NCBI GenBank assembly: GCA_022841825.1
Contig: JALHQT010000002.1
Span: 581,276 to 645,275, forward strand
Origin: Anaerolineae bacterium
GTDB lineage: Bacteria; Chloroflexota; Anaerolineae; Aggregatilineales; Phototrophicaceae
Direction of reading: 5' to 3'
DNA: 64,000 nt
Part shown: positions 57,899 through 64,000 of the stretch, one piece after another
Numbering within the stretch: the first letter of the stretch is position 1
Layout: each line of letters opens with the position of its first letter
Program-made: the position numbers and the translations under genes
The notes under the pieces: generated by a model
Seen by the model: only the letters and a program-made list of their open reading frames with translations
Database searches by the model: none
Told to the model about the DNA's origin: nothing

Positions 57899-58891
57899 TC
57901 ATCCCCCTACGAGCGCAGCCCCGGCGAATTCCACCGGTGACATGCGCAGGAATTCGGTGGTGCGTTCCTTGCGCAGCAGATCATCCTGCGCGACCCGAAC
58001 CTGTTCTTCAGTCATCTCCAGAGCGGCTGCCACCTCCGCCGTGGAGATGCCGTGCTCCTGGGCGTACCACAGCAGATCCATGAGATGAAACGGCAGACGG
58101 AAGAAGAACTCCTCCTGAGTCTGCGCGGCGCTGTAGGTGTCCGAGGTCGGCGGGCGCTGGCGAATCTCATCCGGCACGCTCAGATATTCCGCGAGTTGGT
58201 AGATTTGCGATTTGTAGAGGTGGACGATGGGGCGAACATCCACCCCGCCATCGCCATGCTTGACGAAAAAGCCCTGCATATGTTCGTTCTTGTTGGCCGT
58301 GCCGATCACCGCGTAATTGCGCAGTTCGGCATGGTAGTAGAGCATCGCCATGCGTGTGCGCTGCTTGAAATTGGAGGCCGCGACGATCTGAAAATAATCT
58401 GCCAGCTTGAGGCGCTGGGTCTTGGCTTCTCCATCCGGCGTGATGATGGTGAGCGAGAAGAAGTTGAGCGTGCCCTGTTCGAGCATGTTGTTGGGCAGCA
58501 CGATCTTAGCGGTGTAGCCTTGGGCAGCATCATACTCTGAGAAGACGCGCTGGATCGCTTCGTCGCGGCGCTGGTAGCAGCCGAAGCCATCGAGCGCGCC
58601 GGTGATCGGCTCCAGAAACGGCTCAACCCCATAGACGGCGGCAGCTTTGCGCGCCAGGCTCTCGCTCTCCGACTCCGAGTCTTTTTCGGGCAGCAGCAGC
58701 GCGGTCACTTTGTCCGGGCCGAATGCCCGCGCGCACAACGCCAGCACCACCGACGAGTCCACGCCGCCGCTGATGCCGAGCACGCCGCCGCGCCGGCGCA
58801 TGGTCGTCTGGACGGTTTCGCGCAGCGCGCTGATGATGCGTTCCGCTTCAGCCTGCGGGTCGATTTTGATGATGTCTCGACTGAATGCCAT
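57899..58891 (-). CDS. NAD-synthase-like ATP pyrophosphatase
   Basis: 330 residues of the N-type ATP-pyrophosphatase fold. The P-loop GISGGVDSS is at 39-47; FVKHGDGGVDVRPIVHLYKSQIYQLAEYLSVP and VIGTANKNEHMQGFF match the NH3-dependent NadE family, which amidates an adenylated carboxylate. A C-terminal extension reads LEMTEEQVRVAQDDLLRKERTTEFLRMSP. In this operon, next to an asparagine synthase, an AMP-ligase and an ACP, it may amidate a pathway intermediate rather than make NAD. No fused glutaminase is present. Confidence 0.82.
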   Translation of the reverse strand: MAFSRDIIKIDPQAEAERIISALRETVQTTMRRRGGVLGISGGVDSSVVLALCARAFGPDKVTALLLPEKDSESESESLARKAAAVYGVEPFLEPITGALDGFGCYQRRDEAIQRVFSEYDAAQGYTAKIVLPNNMLEQGTLNFFSLTIITPDGEAKTQRLKLADYFQIVAASNFKQRTRMAMLYYHAELRNYAVIGTANKNEHMQGFFVKHGDGGVDVRPIVHLYKSQIYQLAEYLSVPDEIRQRPPTSDTYSAAQTQEEFFFRLPFHLMDLLWYAQEHGISTAEVAAALEMTEEQVRVAQDDLLRKERTTEFLRMSPVEFAGAALVGG

Positions 58892-58905
58892 GGTGTCAGC
58901 TTTCC

Positions 58906-60912
58906 TTAGTGCGATCGAATCGGTATACGGCGGATGACCTTGACATCGTCATCAGATGCCAGCGGGTTGGCCTTCTCAAAATGGCTGATGAACTGGTGAT
59001 GGATAAGCTGAGTCGAGAGGATGCCCACCAACGCCATATCGTCGGTCTCGCCCACCCGCATCCCCCGGTTGATCTTGGCGATGAGCTGCTCGACTGCCTC
59101 GGCTCGGAAGTAGCCGCTGCCGCGAATGTGCGCGGGCGACAACAGCTCCCGCACGTAGTCGGGTGTCTGCTCATGGAAGAAGCTGCGATGAATGGGCGCG
59201 CGATACGGGCGTTTGACGCGCTGCCAGATTTCATCCGGGATATAGTCGCGCGCAAAGCGTTTCAGCATGAATTTCTCGGTCAGGCCGAACAGCTTATAGC
59301 GCGTCGGCAGGCGGTTGCAGAAATCGATCACGCGTGTATCCAGAAACGGATACCGGCCTTCGACTGAGTTGCCCAGGACGACACGATCCGCCTGGGAACT
59401 CAGGAGATACTGCGAAAGAAAGATCTGTATCTCCAGGTACTGCGCCCGCTCAAGCGGATGCCAGTTGCGGAAGCCCGGCGGAAAGTGGACGCCCAACGTC
59501 TCTACGCTGGTCTCAAGCTGTGTCTCCCAACCGGAGGCCGCCTGGTACAGCGCTTCAGAGAAGAACCGGCGGCTGCGCGCGGTGTTGCGCCAGCGCAGCG
59601 CGTGCGAGTAATCCAGGCGCTCGGTTTGTTCGAGACCCTGCCGGAAGAAGGCCGTCAGGAACGAGTCATTGACCTTCTGTAGATCCGCGATGTCCGGGTA
59701 GAGCTTCTTGAGGAGCAGCGGGCGTATCTGCGAATCCGGCTGGCGCGCCCAGAAGCGGCGGATGCGATCTTCTTTGAAGATGTCGTATCCCGCCAGGAAT
59801 TCATCGGCTCCTTCGCCGGTCATCACCACCTTGAAACCGGTCTCGCGCACCAGACGCGAGAGCAGATACATCGGCGCTGGTGACGTACGCAGGATGGGCA
59901 CTTCCGTGTGCCAGATGACCTCCGGGAAGATGGCACCAATGCTCTCATGCGTTGCATGGACGATGTGATGATTCGTGCCCAGGAAGTCCGCCATGGTCTG
60001 CTGATACACGCTCTCATCGAATGCCGGATCGCTGAAGGTGATCGAGAAGGTATCCAGGCGGTTGTCTGTGTAGTTGCGGATGATGGCGGAGGTCGTCGAG
60101 GAGTCCAGGCCGCCGCTCAGGTAGGCGCCAACTGGAACATCGGCACGCAGACGAATACGCGTGGCATCGATCAGGAGCGCGCGGAATTCCGCCAGGTAAT
60201 CTTCGAGCGGGCGCTCCGCAGCGGGGGACGCCTGGCCAAAATCAAGCTGCCAATACGGCTCGATCTTGATGTCGCCGTCCTGGGCGATCAGGACATGTCC
60301 TGGCGGAAGTTGGAAGATGTCCTTGAAGATGGTGTGCGGCGACAGCGGACTCCAGAAACTGAAGACCTCATGCATGACAACCGGGTTGATTTCGGCTGAC
60401 ACGCCCTCGTGAGCGAGGATGGCTTTGATCTCCGACGCGAAGATGAGCCTGCCATTGACCACGGTATAGAACAGCGGGCAAATCCCCAGGCGGTCGCGGG
60501 CGATAAACAGCGAGCGCGCCCCTTCATCCCAGATGGCGAAGGCGAATTGTCCGTTGAAGTGCTGCGCACAGGCACGACCGTAGGCTTCGAAGGCATGGAC
60601 GATCACCTCGGTATCTGACTGTGTCGCCATGCGGTGGCCGGATGCGATCAGGTCTTCGCGCAGTTCCAGGTAGTTGAAGATTTCGCCGTTGAAGACGACC
60701 CATTTCGTCTCATCTTCATTCGTGATCGGCTGCTGCCCTGTGCTCAAATCGATGATGCTCAGACGCGCGCTGCCCAAACCCACATCGCCGTTCAGATACA
60801 CACCAAACTGATCCGGTCCGCGATGACGAAGCATCGCCAGCATCTGTCGCAGATCCATCTCCAACACAGGGCGTGTTGTCTGCATGTTGAGTACGCCAGC
60901 GATCCCGCACAT
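58906..60912 (-). CDS. Glutamine-hydrolysing asparagine synthase (AsnB family)
   Basis: 668 residues. The N-terminal class II glutaminase has nucleophile Cys2 (CGIAGVLN), LRHRGPDQFGVYLNGDVGLGSARLSIID and NGEIFNYLEL. The synthetase domain has the P-loop GAYLSGGLDSSTTSAII (about 255-271) and GEGADEFLAGYD. In surface-polysaccharide loci AsnB homologs often act as amidotransferases on sugars or lipids rather than making asparagine. It lies 14 bases upstream of the NadE-like gene and 51 bases downstream of the AMP-ligase gene. Confidence 0.92.
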   Translation of the reverse strand: MCGIAGVLNMQTTRPVLEMDLRQMLAMLRHRGPDQFGVYLNGDVGLGSARLSIIDLSTGQQPITNEDETKWVVFNGEIFNYLELREDLIASGHRMATQSDTEVIVHAFEAYGRACAQHFNGQFAFAIWDEGARSLFIARDRLGICPLFYTVVNGRLIFASEIKAILAHEGVSAEINPVVMHEVFSFWSPLSPHTIFKDIFQLPPGHVLIAQDGDIKIEPYWQLDFGQASPAAERPLEDYLAEFRALLIDATRIRLRADVPVGAYLSGGLDSSTTSAIIRNYTDNRLDTFSITFSDPAFDESVYQQTMADFLGTNHHIVHATHESIGAIFPEVIWHTEVPILRTSPAPMYLLSRLVRETGFKVVMTGEGADEFLAGYDIFKEDRIRRFWARQPDSQIRPLLLKKLYPDIADLQKVNDSFLTAFFRQGLEQTERLDYSHALRWRNTARSRRFFSEALYQAASGWETQLETSVETLGVHFPPGFRNWHPLERAQYLEIQIFLSQYLLSSQADRVVLGNSVEGRYPFLDTRVIDFCNRLPTRYKLFGLTEKFMLKRFARDYIPDEIWQRVKRPYRAPIHRSFFHEQTPDYVRELLSPAHIRGSGYFRAEAVEQLIAKINRGMRVGETDDMALVGILSTQLIHHQFISHFEKANPLASDDDVKVIRRIPIRSH

Positions 60913-60963
60913 GATTGCTCCCCGGAGACTAGCTGCGGCTGGCAGCAGCCGAGCTGCGATGCC

Positions 60964-62493
60964 TCACAAGTCCGTCTTTCTGATCTTGCCCGACGATGTT
61001 TTCGGCAGCTCGCTGCGGAATTCGACGTACTTGGGCACGAGAAAATCTTCCAACTGGGCGCGACAGTGCGCGATGACGGCTTTTTCTGTGATGTGCTCAT
61101 CGTCGCACACCACATAGGCTTTGATGGCGCTGCCGAGGACTGCATCCGGGACGCCGACAACAGCCGCCTCTCGCACACCTTCGAGACGATACAGCACCAT
61201 CTCGATCTCTTTCGGGGCGACCTTCTCGCCGCGCGATTTGATGATGTCATCTTTGCGACCGACGAAATAGCAGTAGCCCTCGGAATCCATGCGAAACAGA
61301 TCGCCTGTGTAGCACAAACGTTCCCCAGGGAGCAGTCCAGGCCGGAAGCGTTCTCGTGTGGCTTCTTCGTTGGCCCAGTACCCGCGCATTACATGGCGAC
61401 CACGCACGACCAGTTCGCCGACTTCGTCGGGTTCGCAGCGCCGGCCATCTTCATCTTCGACCCAGACTTCCGTCCCCGGTATGGCGATACCGACCGAGCC
61501 GGGACGCTTCCTGAGCTGATCGGGCGGTAGATACAGGGTGCGTTTGGTCTCTGTCAGCCCGTACATCGAAAACAGGGTGACGCCGGGGAACTTCTCCTGG
61601 AGCTCCAGGATGTGGTTTGGGGGCAGCGCCGCCGCCGTATTGGACATGTAGCGCAGCGAGGACAGATCATAGGGGCTGATATCGTGCTGCACCAGCACCG
61701 CGAAGACCGTAGGCACTCCGGGCATCCCGGTCACGCGTTCGGTTTCGATGCGCTTGAGCAGTTCGGCGGGGAAGACAAAGCCGCGCTCCAGGATGAGCGT
61801 CCCGCCGAATTTGAACACCATCAACAGTTGATAAAGACCGTAGTCAAACGAGAGCGGCAGGACATTGATGACGATGTCATCTTCGACGTTTTCCAGGTAG
61901 GAGATGATCGAGGACGCGGCAAAGACCATATTGCTGTGATCGCTCATCACCCCCTTGGGATCGCCGGTGCTGCCCGATGTATAGATCAGGCAGGCCAGGT
62001 CGAGGTCTATACCTGGGTTTGCGGGGCGAGCTTCCGTCCCTTCGCGTTGAATCGCGGCGAATGACCGTGCACCTCGGATCAGATCCGCTGCTTCACCGGC
62101 TTCGCCACCACAGAAGATCTGCTGTTCCAAACACGGCACGTGCATGGCCAGTTGGCTGGCAAGCGCCAACTGACGAGCGGGCATCAACAGCGCCTTGGCC
62201 TGGCAGTTATTCAGGATGTAGACGAGCTTGTCCTCTTTTGTCGTGTGGTTGATGACGACAAAGACACCGCCGGCTTTGAGCACGGCGAAGATGCCGATGA
62301 CCGCTTCGACGGAATTGACGAGGAATATTCCCACACGGTCGCCGCGCCGCAGTCCGCCTTTCACAAGTGCGTGGGCGAGCCTGTTTGCCATCTGATCGAT
62401 CTGCGCATATGTCAGTCGTTGATCATCGCAGACCAGCGCCACTTTATACGGAAGCCGGGCGGCGCTGGATTCGAGAAACGACTGTACCAACAT
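60964..62493 (-). CDS. AMP-forming acyl/amino-acid ligase
   Basis: About 509 residues of the ANL superfamily. A3 phosphate loop YTSGSTGDPKG is near residue 172, A5 MYGLTETKRTL near 325, A7 YTGDLFRMDSEGYCYFVGRKDDIIKSRGEKVAPKEIE near 405, and the catalytic Lys in LPKTSSGKIRKTDL at the end. It activates a carboxylic acid with ATP, probably loading it onto the ACP encoded 41 bases upstream. The ATG at 62493 gives the normal N-terminus (LVQSFLESSAARLPYKVALV). Confidence 0.9.
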   Translation of the reverse strand: MLVQSFLESSAARLPYKVALVCDDQRLTYAQIDQMANRLAHALVKGGLRRGDRVGIFLVNSVEAVIGIFAVLKAGGVFVVINHTTKEDKLVYILNNCQAKALLMPARQLALASQLAMHVPCLEQQIFCGGEAGEAADLIRGARSFAAIQREGTEARPANPGIDLDLACLIYTSGSTGDPKGVMSDHSNMVFAASSIISYLENVEDDIVINVLPLSFDYGLYQLLMVFKFGGTLILERGFVFPAELLKRIETERVTGMPGVPTVFAVLVQHDISPYDLSSLRYMSNTAAALPPNHILELQEKFPGVTLFSMYGLTETKRTLYLPPDQLRKRPGSVGIAIPGTEVWVEDEDGRRCEPDEVGELVVRGRHVMRGYWANEEATRERFRPGLLPGERLCYTGDLFRMDSEGYCYFVGRKDDIIKSRGEKVAPKEIEMVLYRLEGVREAAVVGVPDAVLGSAIKAYVVCDDEHITEKAVIAHCRAQLEDFLVPKYVEFRSELPKTSSGKIRKTDL

Positions 62494-62534
62494 ATGACAC
62501 CACTTCATCTCCACAGCGTCACCTGTGGATTGTT

Positions 62535-62786
62535 TCAGTTCAGCAAAGACCGGGTCTCGATGTACCTTACCAGGCTGGCGACCGAGTCGAAGTTTTCCCG
62601 CGTGACATCGCTGTCGGGAACCTGGAGATTGAATCGCTCCTCGACAAACAGCACCAGATCCATCACGCCAACGGAGTCGATGATGCCTTCATTGAGAAAG
62701 GACGTGTGGTCATCAACTGTGACATCGCCCTGAGCAAACAGCAGATTCTCGGCAATATACTTCTGAATTTCCTCGCGGGCATCCAT
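62535..62786 (-). CDS. Acyl carrier protein
   Basis: 83 residues with the four-helix ACP pattern and phosphopantetheine site Ser38 in GIIDSVGVMDLVLFVEERF. It is acidic and stand-alone. AGGGGAAA precedes the ATG at 62786. It opens the operon and is followed by the AMP-ligase, so it is the likely carrier of the activated acyl or aminoacyl group. It is unlike the housekeeping fatty-acid ACP context. Confidence 0.9.
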   Translation of the reverse strand: MDAREEIQKYIAENLLFAQGDVTVDDHTSFLNEGIIDSVGVMDLVLFVEERFNLQVPDSDVTRENFDSVASLVRYIETRSLLN

Positions 62787-62953
62787 GGTTTCCCCTACTC
62801 TACTGGCTTTTTTCAAAGGATTGCCTTCGATGCAGATATTCATTTGAGAAAGTTCGATAATAATTAAGTGAACAGCATCTTAAAGGTACTTCAGGTTGGG
62901 CCGATGCGCAAGTATCTTTAGCTGAAGGGTGCATTCGGAAATGGGGGTAGAAA
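62787..62953. other. Upstream region of the ACP operon
   Basis: Gene-free and AT-richer than its surroundings around 62840-62890, so it probably contains the operon promoter on the minus strand. No hexamer pair stands out enough to call. Beyond it begins the transposase remnant. Confidence 0.4.
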
Positions 62954-63111
62954 TCAGGCGGCGTGCCAGCGACTCTGAAAAGAGCGGTCCATGACCGCCG
63001 AGCGCAGGACCAACATACGCTCGGCACCGGAACGAGACCAGCGCATGCCGGATGGCGTGAAGGATGCCAACGATTGGTTGGTGCAGGGCGCAGCGGTCGA
63101 GGAAGTGCAGG
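62954..63111 (-). pseudogene. Transposase C-terminal remnant
   Basis: The minus-strand frame ending at 62954 reads SLASFTPSGMRWSRSGAERMLVLR and ends RWHAA. The GMRWSRxGAxxMLxLR motif is typical of the C-terminus of ISKra4/UPF0236-like transposases. Upstream of about 63111 the same frame runs into the antisense of the MFS fragment, so only the tail of the transposase is left. No inverted repeats were located. Confidence 0.5.
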
Positions 63112-63430
63112 CGGCGCGCTCATCGTCTTCATCGCGATCTTTGGCGCGGCACAAGGCGCGGTCACGCTGGCACGCCCATCCATCCTTGCCGAACGCTATG
63201 GGGTGTCGCACTACGGGCGCATCTCCAGCATCATGGCGCTGTTCCTGACGCTGACCAGCACCGCCGCGCCGCTGGTCGCCAGTTTGCTCCACGACGGGGC
63301 AGCCAGCTATCAGCCCGTCTTATGGATGGTCGCGTTTTTCGCGGTGATCGCCACCGGGGTGTTGCTGCTGGTGCGCCAGGAGCGCCCGCCTGCACTGGCG
63401 CATCCTGCTGGCGTTCAGCCCGGTGTGTGA
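63112..63430 (+). pseudogene. Truncated MFS transporter copy (right direct repeat)
   Basis: Bases 63112-63387 repeat the MFS gene 3' end at 55922-56197 with four silent changes and encode the same roughly 91 residues (LIVFIAIFGAAQGAVTLA to LLLVRQERP). The frame then continues to a different C-terminus (PALAHPAGVQPGV) and stops at 63430. There is no start or N-terminal half, so it is not functional. It abuts the transposase remnant. Confidence 0.8.
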
Positions 63431-63453
63431 AAACACCTGTCAATTGATCATGC

Positions 63454-64000
63454 TCAGGAGTCTGGCACACGATCACGATTGACGTGTACCTGCGCCGCCA
63501 GCGCGGCATAGTAGCCGCACATGCCATGCACACCACCGCCCGGTGGCGTGGATGACGAGCAGAGGAACAGGTTGTCCAGTGGGGTCGAATAAGGAATGAT
63601 GCGTGGTGCCGGGCGGGTGAAGAGCTGCGCCAGGTCTTGCACGCCCCCATTGATGTCGCCGCCCACATAGTTGGGGTTGTACTGCTCCATCGCGTGGGCG
63701 GTATGCGTGCGCCGGGCAAGGACGCACTCCCGGAAGCCCGGCGCAAAACGCTCGATCTGCTGCTCGATGACCGTCGTCATATCCACAGTGGAATCGTGAG
63801 GTACGTGGCAGTACGCCCAAGCGATGTGTTTGCCTGCCGGGGCGCGGCTTGGATCAAACAAGGTGGGCTGTACCAGCAGCGTGTAGGGATGCGGGCTGTG
63901 TTCGCCCTGCCACATCGCTCGTTCACTGCGGGCGATCTCTTCTAATGTGCCGCCGAGGTGAACGGTAGCCGCCCGCTGGATGGCGGGGTTCCGCCAGGGG
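63454..64000 (-). CDS. Phytoene-dehydrogenase-like FAD oxidoreductase, C-terminal part (cut by window edge)
   Basis: The open frame runs from the stop at 63454 through the window edge. The visible 181 residues (from PWRNPAIQRAATVHLGGTLEEIARSE) match the C-terminal half of COG1233-type proteins: LLVQPTLFDPSRAPAGKHIAWAYCHVPH, FAPGFRECVLARR, NPNYVGGDINGGVQDL, LFLCSSSTPPGGGVHGMCGYYAA. The last segment is the FAD-binding C-terminal motif. Members desaturate carotenoids or act on unknown lipids; with the N-terminus missing, the substrate is open. An internal ATG at 63915 is not the start. Confidence 0.85.
   Translation of the reverse strand, partial: PWRNPAIQRAATVHLGGTLEEIARSERAMWQGEHSPHPYTLLVQPTLFDPSRAPAGKHIAWAYCHVPHDSTVDMTTVIEQQIERFAPGFRECVLARRTHTAHAMEQYNPNYVGGDINGGVQDLAQLFTRPAPRIIPYSTPLDNLFLCSSSTPPGGGVHGMCGYYAALAAQVHVNRDRVPDS

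Noticed and set aside
62963-63430. Independent 155-codon plus-strand gene
   Set aside because: Its first 50 codons are antisense to the transposase remnant and the rest is the truncated MFS copy, so it is a chance fusion.
1-64000. tRNA, rRNA, CRISPR array or replication origin
   Set aside because: I looked for T-loop GTTCGANTCC-like motifs with pairing arms, regular repeat-spacer units and DnaA-box clusters. None was convincing by eye; a tRNAscan or CRISPR finder run would settle it.

Overview
The window is a GC-rich (about 60 percent by eye) bacterial chromosome segment with dense gene packing and frequent short or overlapping gene junctions. The style points to Chloroflexota, probably an Anaerolineae-like lineage. 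Reasons are the many secreted or lipid-anchored proteins with long Thr/Pro linkers (12.7-13.8, 13.8-14.9, 21.2-22.6 kb), a Gly-Asn-repeat secreted protein, a DUF3048 protein, a DUF5107-TPR giant protein and a menaquinone methyltransferase. This is inferred from protein style; no rRNA, tRNA or CRISPR array was found to confirm it.

Layout. 0-6 kb: partial GAF-like gene, SDR plus menaquinone methyltransferase, Dps ferritin, membrane glycosyltransferase and a CBS/CorC-type membrane protein. 6-9.7 kb: Gly-Asn-rich secreted protein and two tandem SnoaL-like secreted paralogs that share duplicated control regions and terminators. 10-25 kb: housekeeping and envelope genes, namely a YbaK-type deacylase, a CHAD protein, Thr/Pro-linker lipoproteins, an M14 carboxypeptidase, DUF4256, a PCuAC-SCO copper pair for cytochrome oxidase assembly, a V4R protein, a FixH/YtkA-like lipoprotein, a PIG-L deacetylase, a GNAT enzyme, DUF3048, SRPBCC and an ABC exporter. 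25.4-27.2 kb: a TIR domain fused to a sulfatase-modifying-factor fold. 27.5-43.1 kb: a sugar or sugar-acid uptake and catabolism locus with PfkB kinase, SIS protein, SDR, aldose-epimerase-like protein, DUF5107-TPR protein, AraF/RbsA/RbsC-like ABC importer, RraA-type aldolase, GntR regulator and an enolase-superfamily dehydratase. The importer's binding protein is a head-to-tail duplication of itself.

43.1-46.2 kb: a universal-stress-protein/glucosyl-3-phosphoglycerate-synthase fusion coupled to a GT4 glycosyltransferase. 46.4-53.2 kb: a DUF4397-fasciclin protein and a frameshifted cupredoxin-like secreted protein, both preceded by the same 49-nt element, then a NarL-type two-component system and a GT28-like glycosyltransferase. 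53.2-56.2 kb: an ArsR regulator with two matching palindromic operators, an FAD oxidoreductase and an MFS transporter. 56.2-62.8 kb: a compact six-gene operon (ACP, AMP-ligase, asparagine synthase, NAD-synthase-like enzyme, hexapeptide acetyltransferase, polysaccharide deacetylase). A 276-bp copy of the MFS 3' end and a transposase remnant lie beyond it, so the operon sits between direct repeats as an island would. The window ends inside a phytoene-dehydrogenase-like gene.

Several intergenic repeat families run through the window: five paired-hairpin loci, three large palindromic MITE-like elements and TGATGAG inverted repeats. The strongest candidates for something new are the repeat-flanked ACP/AsnB/NadE-like operon, the tandem-duplicated binding protein, the shared 49-nt cis element beside a two-component system, and the TIR-SUMF and USP-GpgS fusions.
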